From contig NC_059082.1 in the NCBI RefSeq assembly GCF_020497125.1, positions 31,208,965 to 31,272,964 on the forward strand: a stretch of DNA of 64,000 nt. Reading direction: 5' to 3'. The notes under the pieces were generated by a model. The model did not search any database. It worked only from the letters and a program-made list of their open reading frames with translations, and was not told where the DNA came from. The position numbers and the translations under genes are program-made. Numbering within the stretch: position 1 is the first letter of the stretch; the number at the start of each line of letters is the position of its first letter. Shown one piece after another: positions 1 through 12,075 of this stretch. The stretch is from Mauremys mutica. Lineage: Eukaryota; Chordata; Testudines; Geoemydidae.

Positions 1-513
1 TTCTCATGACTGCAGCCCCCTTTGTTCTGTTGCACCCCCTTATATACACCTTTGGCACAAGGCAGGAACATTTTGTCTCTTTGGGTCCCCACCCCTCCTT
101 CTAAATGGAGAAGCACCAAATTTAAGATGGATTCCAGTACCAGGTGACATGGTCACATGTCCTGTGAGACCCCAAGCCTTCATTCTTCCCAGCCTGACTC
201 ACAGGAAGGCTTGCAAGTAAACAGAGCCATCTAAAGTCAATTGTCCTAGTTGATGGGAGCCATCAAGATTCTAAACCAAAATTAATGGCCCACACTTTGC
301 ATAATTACAATAGCACTTCAGAGTTATATTTTATATTCCTAGTTTCAGATACAAGAACGATACATTCATACAAACAGGATGGATACACTCAGTAGATTAT
401 AAGCTTTGTAATGATACTTTACAAGAGACCTTTTGCATGAAGCATATTCCAGTTACATTATATTCACACTCATTAGCATATTTTCATAAAGTCATATGGA
501 GTGCAACGTCTCA
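1..513 (-). repeat. LTR-like sequence, cut by the window edge
   Basis: Read on the minus strand it begins TGAGACGTTGCACTCC, runs through about 450 bases of AT-rich U3-like sequence and reaches a TATATAAG box (plus 41-48) close to the window edge, which is the layout of an LTR promoter. No internal retroviral region or second LTR lies inside the window, so it could be a solo LTR or the 5' part of a longer element to the left. I assign it as an LTR from this architecture and from general resemblance to turtle LTR repeats. The exact family is not named. Confidence 0.5.
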
Positions 514-1429
514 CCCTGCACTTCCTTCCTGTGTCTCCTCATCCTTCTGGGCTGTGTGCTAAATTCCAAAAACAGGCCTTGATCCTGAATTCTCTCATCC
601 TCAAAAGTCCTGTGGACTATGGAGATTTGGACATGCATAGACTTCACTGAGCCATGAGGACTCAGTCCTGCAGTCCTCACTCTAAGAAAGCTTCCACTGA
701 AGTCAAGGAAAGTATTGCCTGCATCAGGCTAAGACATATAAATGTCAAATATAGGCTGAACTACACCCCATGCCATGGGATGCCATGTAGTATAAGTGTG
801 GGTAGGATTCATTTGTTCTTGAGTGCCTGGTCCAGGTGAGCCAGTTTGGCAGCTCTGGAGACTAAGTCCTCTGTCAGTGTCTCTGAACAGATATAGCATG
901 CATCAATGTGCCTTAAGTCCATGAATGATTCTCTCATGGCAAGTCCTGTAGCTCCGTTTCTATGTCCATTGAGCCTTTGGCCTCGCTATTGAGTTTGCCA
1001 ACAAAGGTGTCAAATGAGATGGTATTTATGTGATTCTTTAGCTCATTTTACATACATCATCATATAGCAACACATTTTGGTAAACTCTAACCTGGGATGG
1101 ATTGAACCTGAAAAGGAAAGGTTCTATATTCCAATTATCAATCCCGGAGCAAGATTGTCTGCACCCTTCCTTTCCAGTATATGCTTTAGTATTTCATAAA
1201 TTACTTTGGTCTACTTTGGTTAAAAAAAAAAGTGAAGTGTCCTAAACTCAGTTGCTTAGCACTTAGTACGCAAAATACAATAGCAATACAACTAGACACG
1301 GTCCAGAGAATTAGAAATATGCACTTCAAGACCCATACAAGTTGAGATGGTTCAAATAAGATGTGACTTGATCTCTAAGAATAGAGATGTGTGGGAACTA
1401 AAATTCCCATTTTATAGTAAATCCCACAA
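514..1429. other. Unique AT-rich DNA, no gene seen
   Basis: Only short ORFs without recognisable domains occur here. There is a short poly-A run near 1220. Nothing else stands out. Confidence 0.5.
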
Positions 1430-1768
1430 TTTCAAAGTCTGTTTTCATTCCCAATGTGAAGTTTGAAGTTTCCAGCAAAACAAAATTTTTGGAAAATGTT
1501 TAGATAAAAATCAACACCTTTTGACAGATGTTTAGTTTAGATGGCCTTATTTTTATATTTATAATATAAACTATCAAAATGAGCAGGTATATCTAAATGA
1601 AAAATTGAAACATTCCATTCCAATAAGGTCAAAACGCTTTGTTTTGATTTTTCCTAAATGAAATGTCATGGAAATAAATAGTCACGTTCCCACAGAAAGT
1701 CTGATTTCAACAAAATGGCATTTCCAGTGGGAAAATTTTGCTTCTGAACATTTTCAACCAGTTCTAGT
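1430..1768. repeat. AT-rich interspersed repeat (CAGTTCTAGT-end family)
   Basis: The block is rich in TTTTGAAAT-like words and ends TTTTCAACCAGTTCTAGT. Similar blocks ending in GACCAGCTCTAC, GACCAGCTCTAAG, TTCAGCCCTACT or GATCAGCCCTTCT occur elsewhere in the window, near 7268, 21868, 26433 and 54825. The shared end and composition suggest one old non-autonomous DNA-transposon or MITE family. The left boundary is not defined. Confidence 0.45.
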
Positions 1769-4658
1769 AAAGAAGATAATGCTGTATTTTTCATGCAGAA
1801 CAAAGTAGTTGAATCCTTGCCTTAAGTACAAAATGGAACTCACCTTTAAGTCACAACCAGTATCTCCATAACTCAAGATATTAGGTTGAATTTTAATTAA
1901 AACTATAGTAAGAACTGAATTGGCAGATATGATTCTGTAATAGCTACTTGGCTTTCTTTTCACAAGGACTCAAATATTATAAGCTAAAATTCACCTTGGT
2001 GTTTTTCATTAAAAGAGACTTGTGGTTGTACTTTGTAATGGTAAGGTATCCATCACGAAACAGTTTTAATAAGCAAAACTGCATAGCCTGCAGTGATGCA
2101 CCAAACATTTGAGAAATAACTTAGATACCTGTTAGCACTAGGTTGCTCATCTAGTGTGACCAATAATTAATGTTAATGATAGTCATGCATACATTGAAGA
2201 GAGAGCAGACCTCAGATCTGCTACTCATTATTTTACAAAGTAAAAAGTGCCACCTGCATCTTAGGCCCTTTTAATCTAAAGCAACTAAGGAAAGATAAAA
2301 TGAAAGATCAAAGCTAAACAGGAGGCTGTATGGACACTTAAAACAAGTTACATTTTTGAAGTCAAGAGTCTGCCAATCCTGTAATCAAGTTCGTAACAAT
2401 ATTGTTACAATGTATGTCTTATCAGGAAAAGTATTTGAAGTACTTTCAAGTCTTATTCATGTGTGTCTTGACCCTGCACCACTGAGGTCAGTGGCAATCT
2501 TCCCATTGACTTCAATAGGATGGTGAACCTATTGTAGTCACTGGTTGGAAGATGCACTGCAGAACTGGAAGGTGACTATATAAAGACAATATTTGATCAA
2601 ATGGTTTCATTGTATAAAGGAGAACGAAAACAATTACAATGAAATAAAAACATGCTAAGTCATATTCACTGCACCATAACACATTACATTTGTTCACTGC
2701 TTTATCCTGTGAAGCTCAGAAAAAAAGAACTGAATAGAAAAAAAAGTCATAGGAAAGAGATACTCAATATGTAGCATATCAGACAGAAGACCATCACAGC
2801 ACTATAAAATCATCATCATGTAACAATGGCATCCATCTCTAATTGTTTCCGCAACAGAGCTCCCTTTATGCATCCCATTCCATAGTCAGGGGTCAAGTGG
2901 CTCTGCACATAAATACTAAATGGCAAACTTGGGGAACTCTTCCTTTTTAATAGAGATACAAGGTTAGTTAACCCACTGTCCCAGTTTTCTACTCTGGGAC
3001 TTGTAGATATGCTAATACCTTGGGAGTTAAGACCTTTTGCTAACAATGAGGCTCATAGGATAAAGCACTCTGGTGAATCAGAAAGTGAAAGCTTTGAGTT
3101 AATGAACTCAGATATAATAATTCTGGGGCAACAAAAGGCCCTAATGTTAAAGTTAATTCCTAATAAACTCTTCCCAAAAGCTCCTAATGTTTTGGTGGCT
3201 CCTTAACTGCGTAGAAATTACACATCGGATCCTTTACACCTCTAGTTATGCATTTCTTGAATGCTCTACTTCGGATATATAGTTTGGAATCCAATGCATT
3301 CAAATATTTTGGAAAATTGGATAGTCATTCAATGAGGTCTTTTAGTGCATGACATTCAATATTGTTCCATAGTTTTGAGCTCAACCATATCCCTAATTGC
3401 TGGCTTCATTTATGTTACAGTGCCTCAATACTCCTTCTCCCTTTCTCCCATCCTGACTTCCCCCTCCCCCACACCCTTGGTCAATCCCTTCAATCAATTA
3501 GTCAATCTTGAAACAGTAAAGTTTCTCCCATAAATGTTGTGAAGACTGGAGATTCTTGGGCTGCTGTTAGGGCACATCAATTAATTAGTGTCTAATCTGT
3601 ATAATATAACAATTTAAAAGGTGAACTGCAAAACTGTAATGAAAACTAAGGTAAGCACACATCTCTGTACTGACCTTCCTCCATTAGTCAGTGGAAGATG
3701 GGTGCGTTCAGGATAGAAATCTTTTCTTAATTTAATTTTCATTTCAGTTTTACCGTTTTGGGTTTTTTTAGTAGAAGGTAAACTCAAATTATTTCTGAAC
3801 CTGAGCATGCCTGGGTTTGTTTTAACACTATTAATTCTCCTGCACACAGGTTCTCTCATAACTATTTACCAGCTGTTACCTAAAAGCAACATACTACAGA
3901 ATTATAGGACTATACAGGCATAGGACCATACAGGCAACCTCAACAAAGCTGTTTGTTTTGTGTGGATGAGCCTTTTTTCTCCAAAGTACCTGTACTTTCA
4001 TCAGTCTCACATTTTCCATACTGCAATCTGAAGCGAGAGTACTTGCTGGATTAACAACTAGACTGGGATAGAACCACTAGAACTTCACTCCAGCTCTCTG
4101 AGGACATCGGGAAGTCTGTAGAGTGCATATTAATTTCATCCAAGCTGCACAAATCCCTGACACCCTTTCCCATGGAGGATAAGACATGACCCCACAGTTA
4201 ACACAGCCACCCCATGTCTATCATGCATCACCTATTCCCTGGTTTCTACACTAGCAGTATTTAGCCAGTACCAATTAACAGCAGAATATGCCACTTGCTA
4301 CTAACAGCTGTATTGGGAATGGGGTCTCTTATGGCAGTAGATCAAAGAGGAGAACAGATAGAATATACATCAGCAACAGAGCTTTCCCCCTCTTTATTTA
4401 GGCATATCAGACTTCAGGAAGCTACATTTTAGCAATCTACTGGAACCTTAATATGAAAGGTTCATAACTTTTCCAGCATTTAAGATCCATTATCAAGACA
4501 CATGCACCTCCTTCAAAAGATGTCAACATTCCAATTTGTTGGAATCTTCATTGTTCAAATTACCAAGTACAAAGGACATTTAAGTGGGACTTTTGGACTT
4601 TTTAAATGTAGGTGTCATGTCTGGAAACTCAGTATTGAATCAGCACTGATAATAACTG
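1769..4658. other. Unique AT-rich DNA, no gene seen
   Basis: No recognisable coding segment. The segment near 2490-2525 (CCATTGACTTCAATAGG) is a fragment of the palindromic 'CATTGACTTCAATGG' repeat common in this window. The rest shows no clear repeat. Confidence 0.45.
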
Positions 4659-4714
4659 AACCAACCAACTAACCAACCAACCGCACCCACACACACACAC
4701 CCACACACACACCC
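4659..4714. repeat. Compound microsatellite (CCAA)n-(CA)n
   Basis: Several tandem CCAA units (AACCAACCAACTAACCAACC) pass directly into alternating CA/CACC repeats. It is simple-sequence DNA and likely length-polymorphic. Confidence 0.9.
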
Positions 4715-5327
4715 CTCCAGTAAACTTAGCTCCAGTCCTAGTAACATTTCAGAATTTCATTCTCTGTTGGAAACCCTGGACATGTCTTTACTCTATTAAA
4801 ACAAAAACAAATCCTCCTTGAAGTGTAAATACTTCCCAATTTCTAACTCCAACTGTGCACAGAGAAATCTTGAATAGGCTCCCCATCACACACCTCATAC
4901 AATTTATTGAAGGTTGTGTGAGAGAGAATTGTGGAAAGGGTGGCTAAATGAAAATGAGACTGGAGTTACCTACAGCAGTTCTGAAGTCTCAGTGGAGTAG
5001 CACTGGGTCACATTAGGTAAACAATGCATTAGCCTAGCAATCTCTGCAGGTCCGGGTTCAAACGGGGATCTAATTCTAGTTTTCTGCTAGATGTCATGCA
5101 CATGTGACTGAATGTTAGACATAACTCTGGCATCCCAGTTTCTCCACATAACCTACCAAATGTTTTGGAGAACTGCTGCCATTTAGCTCAGATGCGTTCC
5201 TAAGACAAAACAAAGAATCAGAAGCAAGAGGATTTATAGATGTCTGGTGATGGAATTGCAGCAACATTTCTAGGCAATGTGAGCAACAGATCTAATTACT
5301 CTCCCTGTTCTAAGAGAGACAGGTGGA
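4715..5327. other. Unique DNA, possible SINE fragment
   Basis: No gene seen. Around 5028-5066 an A-box-like TAGCCTAGCAA is followed by a B-box-like GGGTTCAAAC, which could be the head of an old tRNA-derived SINE. The resemblance is weak. Confidence 0.25.
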
Positions 5328-5550
5328 TGAGATAATATCTGTTACTGGCCCAACTTCTGTAGGTAGAAGAGGCAAGCTTTCGAGTGTCTCAGAGCTCTTC
5401 TTCAGGTCTGGAAAAGGTAACTGAACACTTGTCTCTCTCACAAACTGAAGTTGGTCCAATAAAAGATATTACCTCACCCACCTTGGGGGTCTCATATCCT
5501 GGGATCAACACAGCTACAACACCGCTGCATACTGCCTGCTCTAACACAAG
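5328..5550. repeat. Foldback interspersed repeat
   Basis: The left arm (about 5328-5372, GATAATATCTGTTACTGG) is an inverted copy of the right arm (about 5436-5484, CCAATAAAAGATATTACC). Between them lies the characteristic word CAAGCTTTCGAGTGTCTCAG with CTCTTCTTCAGGTCTGG. The right arm continues into CTGGGATCAACACAGC. I recognise these words as those of a repeat abundant in turtle and crocodile genomes, arranged here head to head. The superfamily is not assigned. Confidence 0.7.
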
Positions 5551-6056
5551 CAGGCAGAACTGTGACAAAGAAAAATTGTAGCTGCCACTGGTGCTCCACA
5601 CCATGGTAGAGCCTTGCCCAGGGAACCAGTGCCCAGTTGTCCAGCATCCACCCGAGGTCTGCTTATGAATGAAGACAATGGAAAGGGCTAATACAGACTA
5701 AATTGCAGCTGGGACACATGCAGAATTCTCACCCAGCCCACCTGCAATGAAAGGCTGGAAAACTGGTTCAGATTGTAGCCCAAAGATCACAGCGGTAGGG
5801 GTTACATTGTTCGTGTTTTCTTGGTAAACACTGATTTTTTTCCCCATCTGTTAGGTAATAGCAGAGTAGGATTTTTGGTTACTCATATAGGAGCAAATTC
5901 AGGTTCCTTCCCCTGGAAAAGTCCTTTTTCAGCAAAGCCACTGCATTTCCATTGATAAGAGGGTAGGGGGGTGAATATAGGGGATACAACATCCTGCAGA
6001 CTGTAGAGGGCTGAGGGAGTAAACTCTGCATGGATTCCATCATTCTCCCTCCCCTG
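5551..6056. other. Unique DNA, no gene seen
   Basis: Mixed-composition sequence between the foldback repeat and the MITE. I see no domain-bearing ORF and no clear repeat. Confidence 0.45.
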
Positions 6057-6064
6057 GAGAGGGG

Positions 6065-6558
6065 CAGGGCTGTCCTTACCCATACGCCAAGTACGCAGCT
6101 GTGTAGGGCACCAGGAAATTTGGTGCTAATTTCCTTGTGCCCTGTGCAGTTCTGTGATGTTCCAGCCCCTGCTCCAGCTCTTCCTCAGGGCCACCACCCC
6201 TGCTCCGCCCTGCCCACCCCCACTCCCCTGAGGACTCCAGAAGCAGTCAGGCCTGCACTCACCAGTAAGTAGAGTGACCTGACCCCAGCCTGCTCCACTC
6301 CCCTGGCTCCCAGCTGCACCGCCAGCAGTGCTGGGGTGCAGTTCCCCCCTTCCCCCAAGCCTGGGAGCCAGGGGAGCAGAGCAGACTATGGCCGGGTCAC
6401 TCTACTTCCCACAGGAAATGACCAGCCTCCCTCCCCCCCATTCCCCACAGAGACCTGGGGCCAGCTCCCCACATGGAGGTCTGGGGCAAGGCCCCATACA
6501 GCTACCCTGTGGAGGTCTGGGGCTGTGTAGGGCACCAAAATAGCTAGGGACGGCCCTG
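6065..6558. mobile_element. hAT-type MITE (CAGGGCCGTCC family), complete
   Basis: The element begins CAGGGCTGTCCTTACC and ends AGCTAGGGACGGCCCTG, imperfect terminal inverted repeats starting with CAG as in hAT transposons. It is flanked by a perfect 8-bp direct repeat GAGAGGGG (6057-6064 and 6559-6566), the hAT target-site length. The interior is GC-rich and non-coding; the ORFs crossing it have no domains. It belongs to the same family as the copies at 16057, 28883 and 49959. Confidence 0.85.
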
Positions 6559-6566
6559 GAGAGGGG

Positions 6567-6984
6567 GCAACATACGGGATTCAAAGCCTACTCCAGAACA
6601 TCAGTGCAGCTGTCACACATCATCCAAGGAGCTGCTCCATGCCCTAGGAGATGGAAGATTCCCTCCACCGCACTTCTGCCTATTGCCCGCCACAGTTGCT
6701 TTCTCGTCAGAAGAGTCATCATACATAAGCAATAGGAATTCTCTGGTTTCCACAGGTAATGTAACAAGGAAGGAATCATAATTGCTGAGCTAGTCAGCAA
6801 ATTTTGAAAAAAAAAATTAAATTTTCCCCATTTTCAGATCACTTCTAGCCCATTCTAGCAATCTACATGAGCAGCCACACAGACAGTTTTGTTAACAGGG
6901 AAGAGAAATCACAGCAGTATAATTACTGAAATCATTTCCTCATGACAAACAAGGTGAAAAGCAAAATCAGTAAACAAAGTAGTA
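6567..6984. other. Unique DNA, no gene seen
   Basis: No coding or repeat signal recognised, apart from a short poly-A run near 6808. Confidence 0.45.
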
Positions 6985-7268
6985 AAGAGGCTAACAGAAA
7001 ATGTCCTTTCTCCCCTTACTGATGTTTTCAACTTTTTACTGGAAACTGGGGGAAAAAATGGGGGGAGGAGGGGAGTATGAACTCTGGCAAAAAAAAACCA
7101 ACCAACCACCTGAAAAAACACATTGTTTTTCAACTAAAATTTTTCACAGTTGTGGTTTTCCAATGACAAAAACTGAAAATAGTCAAAAAGCAGACACTGA
7201 GAATTTTCACTTTGTTGGAAACCCAGTTTCCCATTCAAAAAAGTTTTAACATAAAATGTTCAGCCCTA
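6985..7268. repeat. AT-rich interspersed repeat (CAGCCCTACT-end family)
   Basis: A purine- and pyrimidine-tract-rich block with TTTTCAACTAAAATTTTTC-like words, ending AAAATGTTCAGCCCTACT. It shares end and style with the blocks at 1430, 21600, 26280 and 54640. It contains GGGGGAGGAGGGGAG and poly-A tracts. Confidence 0.45.
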
Positions 7269-8189
7269 CTAACAATGCCTCCCGGATGCAAAGTCAGGAG
7301 CATTTTGTAATACTGATATCCATTAGCATTTCATGAGTCTTCCTTTGTTTACCACAATATAGTAGGGGATACAAGTAACTTGGATTTGTTGGATAGTGCA
7401 ACCTTCTACTTCTAAATCAGAGGATGAGAGTTTGTTGGCATAACCAAGCTAAGGAGTCAGTGACTGCAGATGATTTTGCATATTTAATAGAGCTAGTTGC
7501 ATAATTGGTAACTAAAAAAATTAATTGAATGTTGTCTGTTTTTTAATTGCTTTATTTGAAATTTGCTATACAATTTCTGTAAGTGACTCTGTGCAGCTAA
7601 TTTGTGAGTAGTTTACTGCAAGTGTTTAATAATCCAATATCAGAAATCCGAACTGTTTTCACTGGATCTGTTGTTTTCAGGGTAAATTTTTGTTCTCAGA
7701 TCAGATAAGTGTTAACTATTAAAATCAGAAATATACATGATTACGAAAGAAAATTTGTTTTATTTGAATATTCTGCTGTATTTGCTTACACTTTGCAATT
7801 TTGAGGAACGTTCCTGCCAGTGAAATCATTTGCTAGAACGTTTGCAGAAAAAGGAGCAATTTTTGTCTGAAAATGTGAATAGTAGAAGAGATTCCTTTGT
7901 GCTATTTGCCCAGCTCTATACAACAAACACCGTCAAAATACACTCACACTGATGTTTGATTCTGCCATCTGTTATAAACAGACAGGCCCCTGCATCCATT
8001 GGCTTCAATGGGGCTTTGCAGAGGTGCAGAAGTCTGCCTGCACAGCACAACTTGCAGGATGACAAGCCTTAGCATCTAGCATATTTACTGATGTCCGGTT
8101 GGCCATGCTAATTTCAGCAAGAACATCACATTCTTTTGAATTGTCATCTGTAAAACACAGCTATCTTCCTTTTTCATATGTTACTATTC
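7269..8189. other. Unique AT-rich DNA with a short palindromic repeat fragment
   Basis: No gene seen. Near 7988-8030 the words CCATTGGCTTCAATGGGGC and TGCAGAGGTGCAGA match the palindromic 'CATTGACTTCAATGG' family seen repeatedly in the window. Confidence 0.4.
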
Positions 8190-9022
8190 AATATTTTCAT
8201 TAATGACTTGGATAATGAAGTGGAGAAATAAAATTTGCATCTTATAAAATTTGCAGCTGGCACCAAGCTGGAAGGAGTTGCAAACAACCTCGGCAAATTG
8301 GAGAATTGGGTCTGAATTTAACAAAATGAAATTAAATAAAGACAAGTGAAAAGTACTAGGTGGTAGAACTACTGAAAAGGATCTCAGGGTTATATATTGT
8401 ATCACAAATTGAATATGAGTCAACACTGTGATACAGCTGTGAAAAAGGATAATATTCTGGGTTATATTAAGAGCAAAGATGTATATAAAACACAGGAGGA
8501 AATTGTTCTGTTCTATTCAGCACCGATGAGGCCTCAGTTGGAGTACTGTGTCCAATTTTGGATACTACACTTCAGGAAAGATGTGGACAAATTAGAGAGA
8601 GAGTCCAGAGGAGAATAACAAAAATGATAAAAAGTTTTAAAAAGGAAAGGTTTAAAACACTGGGCTTGTTTAGTCTTGAGAACAGAAGATTGAGAGGGGA
8701 CCTGATAGTCTTCAAGGGTTGTTATAAAGAGGACAGTGACCAATTGTTCTCTGTGTGCACTGAAGGTAGGACAAGAAGTAGTGGGTTTAATATGCAGCAA
8801 TGGAGATTTAGGTTAGATATTAGGAAAAAATCTCTAACTATAAGGGTATAGGCTTCCAAGGGAGGTTTTGAAATCCCCATCACTGGACATTTTAAAAAAA
8901 TGGTTGGACAAACACCTGTCAGGGATGGTCTAGGCTAGGTTTCCTTGGTCCTGCTACAGGGCAGAAGGCTGGATTTGACGACTTCTCGCAGTCCCTTCCT
9001 GCCCTACATTTCTATGATTCTA
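8190..9022 (+). mobile_element. CR1 LINE, 3' fragment
   Basis: This is the 3' end of a CR1 retrotransposon in plus orientation. Translated pieces show the C-terminal part of the CR1 reverse transcriptase ORF in broken frames, including LEYCVQFW, RRITKMIK and ENRRLRGDLIVFKG, with stops between them. It ends CATTTCTATGATTCTAAG, the typical CR1 3' tail. It is 5'-truncated, which is usual for CR1 copies. The same RT segment in the CR1 at 38051-39537 shares the start TTCATTAATGACTTGG-like sequence. Confidence 0.88.
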
Positions 9023-11225
9023 AGTTCTTCATCTTCCTGGCTTTTTTTTTTTTAAATCCAACATAGCAATCATGAGAATCACTCTGAACCACTGATATTG
9101 TATCACCTACTTAAAGAAAAACTTTCCATTAGGTATTACATGGTGCCCCTGCTACACATGTGGTATGCCTTACAAAAATCTTTGCCTAATTGTGAAAGAC
9201 TGTTAGAAAACATTTTCATCACTGGCATGTTTAATTGAGCTCCTGAGAGGCAGTATCAGTAAGACTTAGGGATAAATAACCAGTAGTCCCATTGGTCTCA
9301 CCAAGAATCCATTGATGTTTCATAAATCCTAGTCAGTACAAATCTAATTGAGTTACCATGCTGAATTAGCTTACATCTAAATGGCATTCATGTCTACAAA
9401 TGGAATAATTAGAGTCTAGAAAATGGGATCTATCAAGTGCTATCCCAAGTGACAACAGCAAGACATTTGTATTCATTCAATCAGCTGCTTTAAAAAAAGC
9501 AGATGTAATATTCGATTTGGGGGGTTGATGATTAGACAGTGTTACTGGGTCTAGCAATAATGCTAGACAGAGTGTGTTAACCATTTCTCTATGCCTATCT
9601 ATTTATATTTACTCTAAGAGATTCTTCACTCTGATTCTTTCAAATTTTTCTTTACGATGCAAAGTAGTTATATGACTAGTTAATCCCTACTTTATTTCCA
9701 GGGTGATGAAATCAGCTATACTCATTAGTGATGTTCTTTTCAAAGCTAGAATTCTAAGATGAATACCAAATGCACCACTAAATAACAGTTTGAAATGTCT
9801 TTCATCATCCATTAATATTTTTTATTCTCAGTGCTGCATGAATCTGTTTTTACACAGGAGAGCATGCAACTGGTCTATTCATATTGTGATTTGTTTCCTC
9901 GCCTTCTTCTATATTAAATAGTAAAATGTACCACCACTTTTGTGGGATAAACTCCAGATCACGGCACCCCAGCATTACCTAAAGTGCCAATAAGTTCTTA
10001 GAATCTAGAATGAAAGGTATTAAATATCTTTAATTGGTTATTAGGCTGGTTTTAGTTAGAAAACTTAGGCTTCATTTGAAACCAATATAAACTGTGTCTA
10101 TATCTTAAATTATATATTAATACTAGCATTGGATGAGCATCTTAGCCATGCTGGATAATGGATTCCTCTAATTTAGAAAGTAGTCTAATTTGCATGCATA
10201 TTTTATTTATTACACCAATTAAGTTTTGCAAATAGTTTGCAATGAGGTCCCGATGACCTCATAATTCACAATTACTCCTGGGATATCCTGCCCACTTTAG
10301 CACGTTTTGAATAATATTGCAATCTCCTTGAGAAAATAATGCATTTTTTACATGATGGATTTATTAAGTACGCACACACCTTGTTCTTAACCAATTTTAC
10401 TCTATGAATGGTTACTGGAACTACTTCATAGATCTTTGTGGTGTTGCTAATGAATGTGTTTCTTCAACAACCTACTTTTCCAAACACATGACTATTACAG
10501 GGCAAACCCATCTCAGGTACACCAAGTAACTTCAGTGAAGTCACTCTGGGTGTATACTGGTACACTAGAGATCAGAATCTGATTGAAATAAATGCATGTG
10601 CAGAACCAAGGGCAGAAATTGGCACAGTGTCCCTCAACTTACATTTCAATATTTGCTGGTAATTTCTTCTTTTTTAAAGTCTATTTGGGAAAAAATGAAA
10701 TTTAATTACAAGACATTTTTAATTCATCTGCAATCTGAGAAACCTACACATTTTACTGTTATTCAGAATAGGACAAGCACTGTTCCTAGGATCTCAGTTA
10801 TATTTACCCCCATTATAAATTTCCTCACAAGTTTTTTTTTTTTTTAAGATCAAAATGTTTGGATTCCAAAGTAGTTTAGAGAGGATAAGATACTTAGCTC
10901 AAAATTGTATATCATCCTATGCTTCACATGTAGCACTGGCAGACAAACTTGACTATCTACATATATTTTTGCAGAACGTAGATCAGGTGGGAATAGACAC
11001 TCGGCCTGAGAGGAGTGGAGCACGCGGAGATGATATTTAGTTGTCATCCTAAACTCTCAGTGAATACTGATATCTCCATTTCCTCTCTCAGAAAACTTAT
11101 TTAGTCAGATACCCTCACTTAACACTAGATGCAATTTAGACTATATAAACAGGGGATTCACCATAATGGGAATCTATCTTCTTGCCTGTACTGTGTCTTT
11201 TGATGAGGTAAATATTCTAGGACAT
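9023..11225. other. Unique AT-rich DNA, no gene seen
   Basis: No domain-bearing ORF. Near 10510-10580 the words CAAGTAACTTCAGTGAAGTCAC and GGGTGTATACTGG form a short palindrome related to the one at 53010. The rest shows no repeat I recognise. Confidence 0.45.
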
Positions 11226-12075
11226 TGCATAGGATCACAGAGGGGAGAAATGGACATACCTGTCCAGGCTTGTAACCCATCTTCATGCCAGTACGGGCAA
11301 TAGATTTGCTGGTGTTTTGCCCATTCTAGATGTAAATAGGCCAAGCTGTGGGGCTTCCATTGACTCTCTTGAGAGGTTATTCCACAGCCTAAAAGATCTT
11401 GCTGTAAGCAAGCTTTTCCTGATACCTAACATGAGTTTTCTTTTTTTCACATTTATCCCATTTCTTCTCATTATACCACTTGTAAGTCTTAAGTAAATGC
11501 TCTCCTTGCTTGTTAACATCCTCTGAATATTTGTAGGCATATCCCAACCCCAATATCCATCTTTGTCAAAATGAGCATATTAGTTCTTTTAATCTTTTTT
11601 CATAAATCAGTCCCTACAGCCACCTGATCAGCTTTGTTTCCCTTTATTGTCCTTTAGTTTGAAAGCATCTGTTAATCAGGTGCCCAGAATTAAATGAAAT
11701 ACTCCCGATTCAGTCACATGAGGGCCTCATACTGAGAGGCTATTTATTGCCATGTTCCATGACATGATGCATCTACATAATGCAACCTGTAATTGGATTT
11801 GTTTATACAGGACTTGAGAGGAGAGCCTTTCCAGTGACTTCAATCATGAGTTGACCAGACTCATACTGCTGTGCAAATGCCTGTCTAGTCTGCTGTCCAC
11901 TAATACCTCCAAGTCTTTCAGCATTCCTGTTTTTTGATTTTCTCCTCTTACTGAAAATATTTCTGAATATTTCCCCCATATGTTTTAACTAGCTTTTCTC
12001 ACCCAACTGAATCTGACTGTTATTTTCCACTCATATTTCTAACATCTCTAGATCCCCTTCTCTCTATGTACCGGT
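11226..12075 (-). mobile_element. Old L3/CR1-like LINE remnant
   Basis: On the minus strand the sequence resembles the 3' part of an ancient CR1/L3-type LINE. A minus ORF at 11283-11540 carries a segment (RLWNNLSRESMEAPQLGLF) with the pattern of the C-terminal tail of CR1-type polymerases, where LPREVVxxPSLxxFK is usual. Words such as TTATTCCACAGCCTAAAAG and CCCATTTCTTCTCATTATACC match this ancient repeat as I know it. It is heavily diverged, boundaries are approximate and it is clearly inactive. Confidence 0.55.
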